A stretch of DNA of 64,000 nt from Actinomadura sp. DC4 (GTDB lineage: Bacteria > Actinomycetota > Actinomycetes > Streptosporangiales > Streptosporangiaceae), in contig NZ_JAUEQY010000010.1 of NCBI RefSeq assembly GCF_030406325.1, positions 62,001-126,000 of the forward strand, read 5' to 3'. The number at the start of each line of letters is the position of its first letter. The stretch's first letter is position 1. Below are positions 50,574 through 58,757 of the stretch, piece by piece. The position numbers and the translations under genes are program-made. The notes under the pieces are model-generated. The model was not told where the DNA came from. It saw only the letters and a list, made by a program, of their open reading frames with translations, and made no database searches.

Positions 50574-50987
50574 ATGTCCGCCGTCATTCTCGGGGCGCTC
50601 GATATCGCCGCCCTACCTGCAGAAGTAGCTCCCGCGCGACACTGGCTGTGCAAATTGCTCTGCAACGATCACAAGGAGATCATCGATGACGTCGTACTGA
50701 TGGCCTGTGAGGCGATCACCAATTCGGTTCGCCATTCCGACTCGGCCGTTCGTGACGCCGACGGCGCGCCGGGTACGGTGACGGTGCTCGTCATGGCCGA
50801 CGCCGGCGCGCTCCGTATCGAGGTCATTGACGCCGGGTCACCGACCAATGCTCCACGGTTCGCCGAGGACGGCCCGGACTCGGTGAACGGCCGCGGTCTG
50901 CACCTGATCGACTTACTCAGCGGTGGCCGCTGGGGCTCCTACACCCATGACGACGGCCGTACCGTCTGGTTCGAGATGGGCCCCTAG
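50574..50987 (+). CDS. RsbW-like ATP-binding protein (HATPase_c_2)
   Basis: A 137-residue anti-sigma/kinase-fold protein: N-box DVVLMACEAITNSVRHSDS (about 41-60), G1-like EVIDAGSPTN and G2-like GRGLHLIDLLSG, ending WFEMGP. Orphan proteins of this type are numerous in actinomycetes and act as anti-sigma factors or Ser kinases of STAS proteins. No STAS or sigma gene is adjacent. Instead it sits between two paralogous membrane proteins. ATG 50574 is preferred; an upstream in-frame extension to 50463 is not conserved-looking. Confidence 0.82.
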   Translation: MSAVILGALDIAALPAEVAPARHWLCKLLCNDHKEIIDDVVLMACEAITNSVRHSDSAVRDADGAPGTVTVLVMADAGALRIEVIDAGSPTNAPRFAEDGPDSVNGRGLHLIDLLSGGRWGSYTHDDGRTVWFEMGP

Positions 50988-51176
50988 CGCGGTGGTCGCC
51001 GGGTCGCGGGCCGGTGAGAGGACCCCTCACCGGGCCAGGGCGGGGTGAGGGGTCCCCTCACATCCCAGATCGTCGTGCGGATGGCGGGGCCGGGCGTGGG
51101 GGTTTTGCCATCCCTTGACCGAACTGTGCACCGGCAACGAGACTCTCTGCGACCACTGCCGGCGAGGGGCCTGGGC

Positions 51177-51788
51177 ATGAGACCACGGATCGAACAGAGA
51201 GAGCATGCGCGGGTCGGTCATCGGATCCGCTTCTGGGCACGGCCGGGCACGGCGAACACGGTCTCCCGGCGGTACAAGACTCAGGACTGGCTGGTGGAAC
51301 GCCCGGAGGACGGCGAGCCGGCCGTGCAGCGCACGGTCCGGTGCGAGACGTGCAAGAAGCTCCTGACGTACCGCGTTCACAACGTCGAGGACACGCTGCG
51401 CCGCTACGGTCGCCGGCGGACCGGTGTCTTCGTCGGGCTCGCGCTGCTCTTCGCGGGGATGTTCGGCCGCCTTCTCATGCTCGTCACGGGCGACAGCCTC
51501 GTAGGGGCGATCCTCGCGCTGGGAGCGATCAGCGTGGGCGCCCTTGCGAGCTGGTCGTGCGGGCTCATGTCCGGTGAGGGCGGTGTGACCGGGCACCTCA
51601 ACGGCTGGCCCGGGGCGACCAGGCACGCCGTGTTCGTCGACCGAGGCGAGCCGGAGCTGGTGTGCCCGAAGTGCGGTCACCAGGAGGCGCTCCCTCCCTC
51701 TGGGCCGGACTATCCCGAGAACATGCCGAGGAAGCGTTACCTGGCCGCCAAGGCCCGGCTCGGCGCCCACGAATGCACCGCGCCCTGA
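51177..51788 (+). CDS. Uncharacterised two-helix membrane protein with split zinc ribbon, paralogue 2
   Basis: A 203-residue paralogue of the 49746 protein, collinear throughout: FWARPGTANTVS, YKTQDWLVERPEDGEPAVQR, CETCKKLL, two helices (about 80-130), GHLNGWPGATRHAV, CPKCGHQE and ARLGAHECTAP. The conserved residues are chiefly in the soluble ends and the Cys/His set; the membrane helices and the CxxC-to-helix linker vary. ATG 51177 lies in the same CTGGGCATG context as paralogue 1. Function unknown. Confidence 0.75.
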   Translation: MRPRIEQREHARVGHRIRFWARPGTANTVSRRYKTQDWLVERPEDGEPAVQRTVRCETCKKLLTYRVHNVEDTLRRYGRRRTGVFVGLALLFAGMFGRLLMLVTGDSLVGAILALGAISVGALASWSCGLMSGEGGVTGHLNGWPGATRHAVFVDRGEPELVCPKCGHQEALPPSGPDYPENMPRKRYLAAKARLGAHECTAP

Positions 51789-51935
51789 CCGCGACCGTCC
51801 GGTCCCTGCTCAGGACGCGTACCAGGCCACCAGCCGGCGGTGACCCTGGAACGGATCCGCGAGCGGGCGTTGGCCCGGGGACGGGTACAAAAGCGCGCGC
51901 CGATCTTTGGTGCCCGGGGCGAGCGCGCGCCGCGT

Positions 51936-51967
51936 GGGGCTAAAGGGACAATTGGCTAGTTAGCCCC
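51936..51967 (+). promoter_or_regulatory. Nested palindrome upstream of bioY, probable biotin-responsive operator
   Basis: Outer arms GGGGCTAA (51936-51943) and TTAGCCCC (51960-51967) enclose a perfect inner palindrome GGCTAGTTAGCC (51954-51965). It ends 19 bases before the bioY start, where a repressor would act. Confidence 0.6.
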
Positions 51968-51986
51968 CTAATCAGGAAGGTTTCAC

Positions 51987-52565
51987 GTGTCGAACACGCA
52001 TGCCGTCGTGGCACGCCCGCCCGTGCTCGGCGACCTCGTCCCCGGTCGGCTCGCCCGTGACGTCGCACTCGTCGTGGGCGCCGCCGCGCTCGTCGGTATC
52101 GCCGCGCAGATCAGTGTGCCGGTGCCGGGAACCCCCGTACCCGTGAGCGGCCAGACCTTCGCGGTCCTGCTGTCCGGCGCCGCGCTCGGGCTCAACCGCT
52201 CGGTCATCGCGATGGCGCTGTACGCGGTCGCCGGCGTGCTGGGCGTGCCGTGGTTCGCCCAGGGCGCCTCCGGCTGGCACCTCGCCTCGTTCGGCTACGT
52301 CCTCGGGTTCGTGCTCGCCGGCGCGGTCGTCGGCGCGCTGGCCGCGCGCGGCGCGGACCGGTCGCCGCTGCGCACGGTCGCCACGATGACGCTCGGCACG
52401 CTGCTCATCTACGCCGTCGGCGTGCCGTGGCTGATGGGCATGACGCATTCCGGCTTCGGCGCGGCCCTGTCGATGGGCGTCCGTCCCTTCCTCGTCGGCG
52501 ACGTGCTCAAGGTGCTCCTCGCCGCGGGCCTGCTGCCCGGCGCCTGGCGGCTTGTCCGGCGCTGA
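51987..52565 (+). CDS. bioY: BioY biotin transporter substrate-binding (S) component
   Basis: A 192-residue membrane protein with six helices and BioY motifs: VPVPGTPVPVSGQTFAVLLSGAALG (about 46-70) and GVLGVPWFAQGASGWH, then GFVLAGAVVG and a final MGVRPFLVGDVLKVLLAAGLLPG. BioY captures biotin alone or with an ECF module; no bioM/bioN is adjacent. GTG 51987 follows AGGAAGG. A nested palindrome precedes it. It is convergent with a response regulator gene. Confidence 0.93.
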   Translation: MSNTHAVVARPPVLGDLVPGRLARDVALVVGAAALVGIAAQISVPVPGTPVPVSGQTFAVLLSGAALGLNRSVIAMALYAVAGVLGVPWFAQGASGWHLASFGYVLGFVLAGAVVGALAARGADRSPLRTVATMTLGTLLIYAVGVPWLMGMTHSGFGAALSMGVRPFLVGDVLKVLLAAGLLPGAWRLVRR

Positions 52566-52568
52566 GTC

Positions 52569-53240
52569 TCATCGGTCCTGCGGCCGGGGCCGTACGAGGC
52601 CCTTGTCGTAGGCGAAGATCACGAGCTGGACCCGGTCGCGGGCCTGCAGTTTGGTCATGATCCGGTGCACGTACGTCTTGGCGGTCGCCGGGCTCAGGTG
52701 GAGAGCGCCGGCGATCTCCTCGTTGGTGAGCCCGGCGGCGATCTGCTGCAGGACCTCGCGCTCGCGGTCGCTGAGGATGTCGAGCTCCGGGGCGGGTTCG
52801 GCCGGCGGCGGCTGGGCGGCGAACTCCTTGATCACCCGGCCGGTCAGCCCGCGGCCGAGCAGGCCCTCGCCGGAGGCGACCACCCGGATCGCGTCCAGGA
52901 GCTCGTCCGGGGCGGTGTCCTTGAGCAGGAACCCCGCCGCGCCGGCCCGGAGGGCGCCGAAGATGTAGTCATCGTGCTCGAACGTGGTCAGGATCAGCAC
53001 GTGCGCCTCGCGCAGGGCCGGGTCGTCGGTGACCCGCCGGGTCGCCTCGATGCCGTCCATCCCGGGCATCCGGATGTCCATCAGGATCACGTCCGGCGCC
53101 GTCGCCCGCGCGCCGTCGACCGCCGTCTTCCCGTCGGCGGCCTCCGCGACCACGTGCATGTCCGGGGTCGAGTCGATCAGGAGCTTGAAGCCCGCGCGCA
53201 CCGTCGTCTGGTCGTCGGCGAGCAGGACACGGATCGTCAT
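52569..53240 (-). CDS. NarL-type response regulator
   Basis: A 223-residue regulator: receiver with LADDQTTVRAGF, Asp55 (VILMDIRMPGMDG), FLLKDTAPDEL; LuxR helix-turn-helix near the end (LSDREREVLQQIAAGLTNEEIA, TAKTYVHRIMTKL). Its start overlaps the kinase stop (ATGA). This type is among the most common two-component regulators in actinomycetes; targets unknown. Confidence 0.92.
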   Translation of the reverse strand: MTIRVLLADDQTTVRAGFKLLIDSTPDMHVVAEAADGKTAVDGARATAPDVILMDIRMPGMDGIEATRRVTDDPALREAHVLILTTFEHDDYIFGALRAGAAGFLLKDTAPDELLDAIRVVASGEGLLGRGLTGRVIKEFAAQPPPAEPAPELDILSDREREVLQQIAAGLTNEEIAGALHLSPATAKTYVHRIMTKLQARDRVQLVIFAYDKGLVRPRPQDR

Positions 53241-54373
53241 GGCCGGGCCTCCTTCAGAGGCAGGCGCGCGTGCACACGAAAGCCGCCGCCTGGCAGTGCT
53301 GTGGTGTTGAGGCGCCCGCCGGTCGCGACGACGCGCTCTCGCATGCCCTGGATGCCCAGGCCGTACGAGCCGCGGTCCACCACGTCGACCGGATCGCCGT
53401 CGTTGGTGACCGCCACGTCCAGGCTGTCGGGCGTGAAGGTGAGCGTCACCGCGACCTTGGTGACCCGTTCGGCGTGACGTTTGATGTTGGTCAGGCTCTC
53501 CTGAACGATGCGGTAAACCGTGAAACCGACGATCGCCGGGATCTCGGTACGGCGCCCCGACTCGTGCAGGGTCACGGGCAGTCCGTCCGTCCGGCTCTGC
53601 TGGATCAGCTCGTCGAGGTCGGCCAGGCCGAGTCCCGGACGTTTGAGCGGCTCGGCGATGCCGCGCAGGAGGCTGAGTGTCCGGCGGATCTCCCCGAGCG
53701 CGGAGTTGCTCACCGTGTTGATCGTCTCCAGTGCCTCGCGGCCGGCCTTCGGGTCGTCCTCGACGAACCGCGCGCTCACCGAGGAGGTGACACTGATCGA
53801 CATCAGGGCGTGGCCGACGATGTCGTGGAGCTCACGCGCGATTCGCAGGCGTTCTTCGGTGACGCGGCGGCGCGCCTCGTCCTCCCGCTCCCGCTCGGCC
53901 CGCTCGGCGCGCTCCTCCGCGCCCAGGACGTACGTCCGCTGCGTCCGTACCCACGTGCCGGCGAGCACCGCGAACGGGACGGTCGCGAGCGTGCCGAGGT
54001 TCTGGAAGTTGTACGAGGGGACGTTCTTGGAGATCTCCGCGACGGCGAAGCCCAGGATCAGGGTCGCGATGGCCGTCGTCAGGGCCGTCCCGCGACCGCA
54101 GTAGCGGCCCACCGCGTAGAGGGCGACGAGGTCGGCGGGGGTGGCCGGGTAGCTGCGTTTCAGGAGAACCGCGAGAAAACCCGAGAAAATGAGGCAGATG
54201 ACAAGGCTGGGAACAGGGAAGCGCTTTTTACCGAGGAGCGCGATGGCGGAGAGCGCGCCGAGGACCACTGACGGGATCACATACCCGCGAGCGTGGACAT
54301 AAGGTAGATACACGGCGAATACCCCGGCCGACAACAGGATGTCGGCAGGGGTGACCGCCCGTTTGGCTTTCAA
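53237..54373 (-). CDS. Sensor histidine kinase (HisKA_3, DUF7134-like membrane sensor)
   Basis: A 378-residue kinase: four to five membrane helices (about 10-142), a charged coiled coil (AERAEREREDEARRR), HisKA_3 with His183 in RIARELHDIVGHALMSI, and HATPase_c ending GLGIQGMRERVVATGGRL ... GGGFRVHARLP. It is the partner of the regulator that follows it. Upstream lies the 387-base hairpin-rich intergenic region. Confidence 0.9.
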   Translation of the reverse strand: MKAKRAVTPADILLSAGVFAVYLPYVHARGYVIPSVVLGALSAIALLGKKRFPVPSLVICLIFSGFLAVLLKRSYPATPADLVALYAVGRYCGRGTALTTAIATLILGFAVAEISKNVPSYNFQNLGTLATVPFAVLAGTWVRTQRTYVLGAEERAERAEREREDEARRRVTEERLRIARELHDIVGHALMSISVTSSVSARFVEDDPKAGREALETINTVSNSALGEIRRTLSLLRGIAEPLKRPGLGLADLDELIQQSRTDGLPVTLHESGRRTEIPAIVGFTVYRIVQESLTNIKRHAERVTKVAVTLTFTPDSLDVAVTNDGDPVDVVDRGSYGLGIQGMRERVVATGGRLNTTALPGGGFRVHARLPLKEARP

Positions 54374-54581
54374 GGTCGCCCCTTCGCAGCCACACCTTGA
54401 TCATTGGTCGGGCCCCGTCCCGCCAAACCTTGAGCGCGCCTCCCCGCGAACCCCAGTCAACCCCAAAGCCCCGCAAACCCACAGGTCAACCGTGGTTGTA
54501 CGGCCAAGTGTCACCCACGGGTGGACGGATTCACCCGTGCGAGCTACGTAACGTAGTGGCTGCAAGACCGCAGACCAACAA

Positions 54582-54655
54582 AAGGCCTGGCGCGTCGCGA
54601 TTGAATTGGGGGATTCAACGGGGGACGCGACGCGAGGGCCGTTCCCAGGGGCCTT
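54582..54655. ncRNA. Three-tier nested hairpin with TGGGGG apical loop (element 1)
   Basis: Outer stem 54582-54590 with 54645-54655 (two-base bulge), middle stem CGCGTCGCG (54591-54599) with CGCGACGCG (54626-54634), inner stem TTGAAT (54601-54606) with ATTCAA (54613-54618), loop TGGGGG (54607-54612). It resembles a structured RNA or attenuator more than an operator; strand of transcription is unknown. Confidence 0.5.
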
Positions 54656-54680
54656 GGATCTGTACCCGTCCAGGCCGCAG

Positions 54681-54750
54681 GAAGGCGAGCGTTCGCGGGT
54701 CGGGACTTCTTTGGGGGAAGAAGTCAACCGTCCGCGAACGCTCGCTCTTC
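54681..54750. terminator. Long nested hairpin with TGGGGG apical loop (element 2)
   Basis: Outer stem of 14 perfect pairs (54685-54698 with 54732-54745), extended by GAAG/CTTC past a one-base bulge, and inner stem GACTTCTT (54704-54711) with AAGAAGTC (54718-54725); loop TGGGGG, 54712-54717. It starts 11 bases after the rlpA-like stop on the minus strand, so it may end that transcript, but no T-run follows. Confidence 0.6.
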
Positions 54751-54760
54751 CACGTCACGA

Positions 54761-55387
54761 TCAGACTTTCGCGAGCACCTCGTAGCGCACCGGGATGACG
54801 CCCGACCCCGTGCCGCCCACGGCGTGCATCGCCGCGCTCGACAGGTCCAGGCAGCGGCCCGCGACGAACGGGCCCCGGTCGTTGATCCGCACGACCACGG
54901 CCCGGTCGTTGTTCTTGTTGATCACACGGACCTTCGAGCCGATCGGCAGAGTGCGGTGCGCCGCGGTGAGCGCGTCCGGGTCGAACGCCTCGCCGCTCGA
55001 GGTCCGTCCACCCGAGCCGTAGTAGGACGCCTCGCACGCGCCGCGCGACACGATCCTGTGGCGCTGGTGTTTCTTCTGTACCGGCTGCGCCGCGGGGGTC
55101 TCGGTGGGTTCCGGCGTCGGCGTCGCGACCGGCGTACGGACGTCGTCGCGGCTCGTACGGTCCAGGGGGCGCGGCGGGTCCGCCGCGGCGGTGCGGGACC
55201 TCGTCTGGGCCGATGGAGAGCCGGGCCCGGTGATCGCGACGCTGATCGCGACGGCGGCGATGGCGGCGAGCCCGGCCGCGGCGATGAGGTTGATGTGGCG
55301 TCGTGTGGGACGGTCGGTCTGGCGATGTCGGCCGGGTCTACCCGCAGATCTACCCACAAAGGGGTCCTTTGGTAGGGGACAGGACAT
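54761..55387 (-). CDS. RlpA-like double-psi beta-barrel protein, membrane-anchored
   Basis: A 208-residue protein: cytoplasmic basic N-terminus, one membrane helix (LIAAAGLAAIAAVAISVAI, about 34-52), a Thr/Pro-rich linker, and a C-terminal DPBB domain (about 118-208; CEASYYGSGGRTSSGEAFDP, LPIGSKVRVINKNNDRAVVV, RINDRGPFVAGRCLDLS). The catalytic-type Asp and the surrounding motif match RlpA/barwin-like domains, which act on or bind peptidoglycan. No SPOR domain. Two Cys probably form a disulfide outside the cell. Confidence 0.85.
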   Translation of the reverse strand: MSCPLPKDPFVGRSAGRPGRHRQTDRPTRRHINLIAAAGLAAIAAVAISVAITGPGSPSAQTRSRTAAADPPRPLDRTSRDDVRTPVATPTPEPTETPAAQPVQKKHQRHRIVSRGACEASYYGSGGRTSSGEAFDPDALTAAHRTLPIGSKVRVINKNNDRAVVVRINDRGPFVAGRCLDLSSAAMHAVGGTGSGVIPVRYEVLAKV

Positions 55388-55546
55388 CGGGTTCCGCCGG
55401 CAGAACCGTCGGTCTCCGATCGGCGCGGGCGCGCGAGGCCCCGGGCGCGAGTCCCCGACCCTAGGGGGCCGTGGGTGATGGTCACGTCCGATGTGCAGGA
55501 TTTAGTGCGCCATCTCACGGCGCGTTGCCTGCTTTGGTGTGAAAGG

Positions 55547-56653
55547 TCAGGCCTCGACGCCCTCGTCGATCGCCTCGTGCACCTCGGCGCGGCGCTCGGC
55601 GAGCTCCTGCTCGTGCTTGGCCCGGTCGATGTCCTCGGCGATGTCCTCGTCCTGCTTCATGAGCTGGACCAGGTCGGCCTTCGCGTGGTCCAGGACGCCC
55701 ATGTCGGCGTAGGCCTTCTGCACCTTGTCGCCCCAGAGGCCGATGTCGCGGACGCACGGCACGATGCGGGTGAACAGCAGCGACTGGTAGAGCTGGTAGA
55801 CCGGGCCGTTGTCGACGAGGGACATGCACTCCTTGACCGGCATGTCGAGCGTCTCGAAGATCTCCTTGCCCTTGAAGCGGTCGCGCATGAGGTAGCAGCC
55901 CTCGACCACGAAGTCCTCGCGCTCGGCGCGCTCCTTGGAGGTCAGCTCCGCGTAGTAGTCCTTCAGCGCCAGCCGGCCGAACGCCACGTGCCGCGCCTCG
56001 TCCTGCATGACGTACGCGAGGAGCTGTTTGACGAGCGGGTTGGTGGACATGTCGCGGTAGACGCCGAAGGCGGCGAGGGCCAGTCCCTCGATGAGGACCT
56101 GCATGCCGAGGTAGGGCAGGTCCCAGCGCCCGTCCGACAGCGACTCCTCCAGCAGCTTGGCCAGGTCCTGGTTGACCGGGTAGTACATCCCGATCTTGTC
56201 CTGGATGAACTTGTTGTACAGCTCGACGTGGCGGGCCTCGTCCATGACCTGCGTCGCGGCGTAGAACTTCGAGTCCATGTCGGGCACCGACTCCACGATG
56301 CGCGCGGCGACCGTCAGCGCGCCCTGCTCGCCGTGCAGGAACTGGCTGAACAGCCAGGTGCCCTGGTGGCGGCCGAACTCATCGCGCGCCTCCTGTGGCA
56401 TCCGGTCCCACAGGTCCGAGCCGACGAGGGGGTTCAGGTCGTCGGGGAACCCGGCGACGTTGTCCGGGTCGACGGGCTGGTCCCAGTCGATGCGCTTCTG
56501 CGCGTCCCACTGCTTGTCCTTGCCCTTCTGGTAGAGCGACAGCAGCCGGTCGCGACCGTCGTCGTACTCCCAGTTGAACCTCGCCGCCCCTGTGGCGGGC
56601 ACGTCCCACGTGCCTTCGGGGACCGGGATCGTATAGCGGTCGCGCATCGTCAT
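55547..56653 (-). CDS. Ferritin-like diiron protein (R2-like fold), unknown substrate
   Basis: A 368-residue four-helix diiron protein. Ligand pattern: Glu in HGEQGAL, Glu and His in DEARHVELY, Glu in EGLALAAFG, Glu and His in DEARHVAFG, the two E-x2-H half sites expected of R2-like and N-oxygenase-type enzymes. It is not a ribonucleotide reductase R2, since no radical Tyr context or NrdA neighbour is seen. It could be an oxidase or oxygenase. ATG 56653 follows GGGAGGA by 7 bases. An ArsR-type regulator gene precedes it on the same strand, with an inverted repeat between. Confidence 0.8.
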   Translation of the reverse strand: MTMRDRYTIPVPEGTWDVPATGAARFNWEYDDGRDRLLSLYQKGKDKQWDAQKRIDWDQPVDPDNVAGFPDDLNPLVGSDLWDRMPQEARDEFGRHQGTWLFSQFLHGEQGALTVAARIVESVPDMDSKFYAATQVMDEARHVELYNKFIQDKIGMYYPVNQDLAKLLEESLSDGRWDLPYLGMQVLIEGLALAAFGVYRDMSTNPLVKQLLAYVMQDEARHVAFGRLALKDYYAELTSKERAEREDFVVEGCYLMRDRFKGKEIFETLDMPVKECMSLVDNGPVYQLYQSLLFTRIVPCVRDIGLWGDKVQKAYADMGVLDHAKADLVQLMKQDEDIAEDIDRAKHEQELAERRAEVHEAIDEGVEA

Positions 56654-56677
56654 GGGGGATCCTCCCGTACGGGCGTG

Positions 56678-56704
56678 CTTTACATATCTTGGTAACACGT
56701 AAAG
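56678..56704 (-). promoter_or_regulatory. AT-rich inverted repeat before the diiron-protein gene
   Basis: Arms CTTTAC (56678-56683) and GTAAAG (56699-56704) with a 15-base AT-rich spacer, in the 67-base gap between regulator and diiron gene. Probably promoter and operator, since this is the only AT-rich stretch nearby. Confidence 0.5.
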
Positions 56705-56720
56705 TGGTGGGTCGCCAGCG

Positions 56721-57719
56721 CTACCGGCCGAACAGTTCGGTCAGTTGCTCGGCCCGCGGAGTGAGGCTCACCCGCACCTCCCGGCCGTGGCGCTCCCGCC
56801 GTACGAGCCCGGCCGCCCCGAGCCGCTCGCAGTGATAGGTGATCGCGCTCGGCGTGAGGCTGGTCAGCGTGGCCAGCTCGCCCATCGTGGTCGGCCGGGT
56901 CAGCACGCTCAGCAGCTGGGCGCGGACCGGGCCGAGCAGGAGTTCGAGCTCGTTGTCGTGCGGCGGCGTGGGCGCGCCGCGGAACAGCCGCCCGACGCCG
57001 GGCACCGGATACCCGAGCCAGACCGCGTCCGGCCGGTCGAGGCAGCAGATCAGCGCGTCCCCGCCGGAGATCATCGGTACGAGGACGAGCGGGCGTCCGG
57101 CCAGGTCGAACCGGGCCGGCTCCGGGTCGCGGATCTTCAGCACCCCGTCCTCGAACCGCCCGTTCGGGTGGATCCCGCCCAGCACCACGTCGAGCCGCCC
57201 GCGTACGGCCGCCGCACCCACGCGTGCGACCTCGCGGTCCAGCAGCGGGCGCGCGTCGCGCCAGGCGGGCCGGATGGCCGCCCATACCTGGCTCATCGCG
57301 CCCGCGTAGGCCCGCAGCCACTGGCCCGGCTGCCGTGCGACCGCGCGCCAGTGCCGCGGCGGCCCGGAGCCGAAGACCACGTCCAGGTCCGCGAGCAGGT
57401 CGTCGGGCGACAGGCCGCGTAGCCGCTCGACCTGGTCGTCCACCGAGGTCTCCAGGACCGGGCTGAGCGGGCTCACGGAGTCGGGCATCACCGAGTGGCC
57501 GGGCGCCACCAGCGGCCACACCGCCTGGGCGTGCGCGGGTGAGACGGCCGCGCGGATGTGCTTCCGCCAGGACTCCGGCGCGCCGCGCCGGCGGCCGCCC
57601 AGCGCGTCGGTGGTCAGTGCGAGGACCGAAAGGTAGGGATCCAGCGAGACCCGTACGGTGGCGTCCCCGAGCCTGCCGATATGGAGCTCCGTCGCGTCCT
57701 GCTCCGTCGCTGACGTCAT
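56721..57719 (-). CDS. ArsR-type winged-helix regulator with large N-terminal domain
   Basis: A 332-residue protein with a long N-terminal region of unknown fold (DUF5937-like, about 1-245) and a C-terminal ArsR-like winged helix (about 255-330; RAQLLSVLTRPTTMGELATLTSLTPSAITYHCERLGAAGLV). The Cys-based metal site of classical ArsR is absent. Proteins of this shape are frequent in actinomycetes. It precedes the diiron protein gene by 67 bases on the same strand and likely regulates it. Confidence 0.82.
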   Translation of the reverse strand: MTSATEQDATELHIGRLGDATVRVSLDPYLSVLALTTDALGGRRRGAPESWRKHIRAAVSPAHAQAVWPLVAPGHSVMPDSVSPLSPVLETSVDDQVERLRGLSPDDLLADLDVVFGSGPPRHWRAVARQPGQWLRAYAGAMSQVWAAIRPAWRDARPLLDREVARVGAAAVRGRLDVVLGGIHPNGRFEDGVLKIRDPEPARFDLAGRPLVLVPMISGGDALICCLDRPDAVWLGYPVPGVGRLFRGAPTPPHDNELELLLGPVRAQLLSVLTRPTTMGELATLTSLTPSAITYHCERLGAAGLVRRERHGREVRVSLTPRAEQLTELFGR

Positions 57720-57850
57720 CTTCGTTCCCCCGGTCGCCTAGACAGGTGGGACGCGGGCATAAGCCCGAGGGTTCCGCTACGTGACGATCATCCCAATTGT
57801 CCGGCGTCGGCAGGGCAATATTCGCCAAACCCGATATTCGCCAAATCCGA

Positions 57851-58711
57851 TCAGTCGTTCGGGAGGGCGGCGAAGTAGACGGCGGCCATGTCCTCGCCGC
57901 CGTGGCCGAGCTCGATGGTGCGAAGGAACTGCTCGCGTACCGCCTCGGCGATGCGCGGGTGCGCCCCGGCGGCCCGGCCCGCCTCCGCGACCAGTCCGGC
58001 GTCCTTCGCGGCCCCGGTCGCCCGGAAGCTCGCCGGCAGCTCGCCCTTGATGATCGCGCCCCCCTTGAGCTGGGCGTACGGGGAGTCGAGCGCCCCGCCA
58101 CCGATCGCCTCGAGGAACAGGCTCTGGTCCAGCCCGAACGCCTGTGCGAGCGCCAGTGCCTCGCCGACCGAGGCGGTCAGCGCGAGGGCCCAGCTGTTGG
58201 CGACGAGCTTGAGGCGTGAGGCCTCAGTGCCCTCGCCCACCCACATGGTGCGAGAGCCGATCGCGTCGAAGATCCGCTGGACGCGTTCGTCGCGCGGGCC
58301 GGCGGCGAGCACGACCAGCGCGCCGTCCTCGGCGGGCTTCCTCGTGCCGAGGACCGGGCAGTCGACGAAGGTGACCTCACGCGCGCGGGCGAGCTCGGCG
58401 AGCCGGTCCGCGCCATCGGCGCCGACGGTGCTCATCTGCGCCCACACCGCGTCTTCCTCCATCGCGGGCAGGACGCCGGCGATCACGTCCTCGACGGAGG
58501 CGGCGTCGTGCAGCATGGTCAGCACGACGTCCGCGCCGTCGGCGGCCTCGGCCGGTTCGTCGCAGACGACTGCTCCGTCATCGGCGAGGGGCTCGGCCTT
58601 GACGCGCGTGCGGTTCCAGGCGCGTACCTCGATCCCGGCGTGCAGCAGGTTGCGGGCGATCGGCTCGCCCATGATCCCGGTTCCGAGTACGGCAACGGTC
58701 AATTTGTCCAT
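57851..58711 (-). CDS. NAD(P)-dependent beta-hydroxyacid dehydrogenase family protein
   Basis: A 286-residue protein of the 3-hydroxyisobutyrate/6-phosphogluconate dehydrogenase family: Rossmann motif VLGTGIMGEPIARNLL (about 8-23), substrate-loop DCPVLGTRKPAEDG, and catalytic Lys in RLKLVANSW with GGGALDSPYAQLKGG. Possible substrates are 3-hydroxyisobutyrate, tartronate semialdehyde or succinic semialdehyde. It lies 46 bases downstream of an IclR regulator on the same strand. ATG 58711 has a weak ribosome site; the frame extends upstream only within the IclR gene. Confidence 0.85.
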   Translation of the reverse strand: MDKLTVAVLGTGIMGEPIARNLLHAGIEVRAWNRTRVKAEPLADDGAVVCDEPAEAADGADVVLTMLHDAASVEDVIAGVLPAMEEDAVWAQMSTVGADGADRLAELARAREVTFVDCPVLGTRKPAEDGALVVLAAGPRDERVQRIFDAIGSRTMWVGEGTEASRLKLVANSWALALTASVGEALALAQAFGLDQSLFLEAIGGGALDSPYAQLKGGAIIKGELPASFRATGAAKDAGLVAEAGRAAGAHPRIAEAVREQFLRTIELGHGGEDMAAVYFAALPND

Positions 58712-58757
58712 GAGGTCACTTCTACCCCCGTACGGGCGCGCCTCGCTGGGAGGGACG

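Larger units (their letters stand above)
54374..54760. other. Gene-free region with four inverted repeats between rlpA-like and kinase genes
   Basis: No open frame with a ribosome site is seen on either strand. It holds CACGGGTG-(8)-CACCCGTG (54516-54539), CTACGT-A-ACGTAG (54544-54556), and two large nested hairpins described separately. The kinase promoter (minus strand) and the end of the rlpA-like transcript must lie here. Confidence 0.7.
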
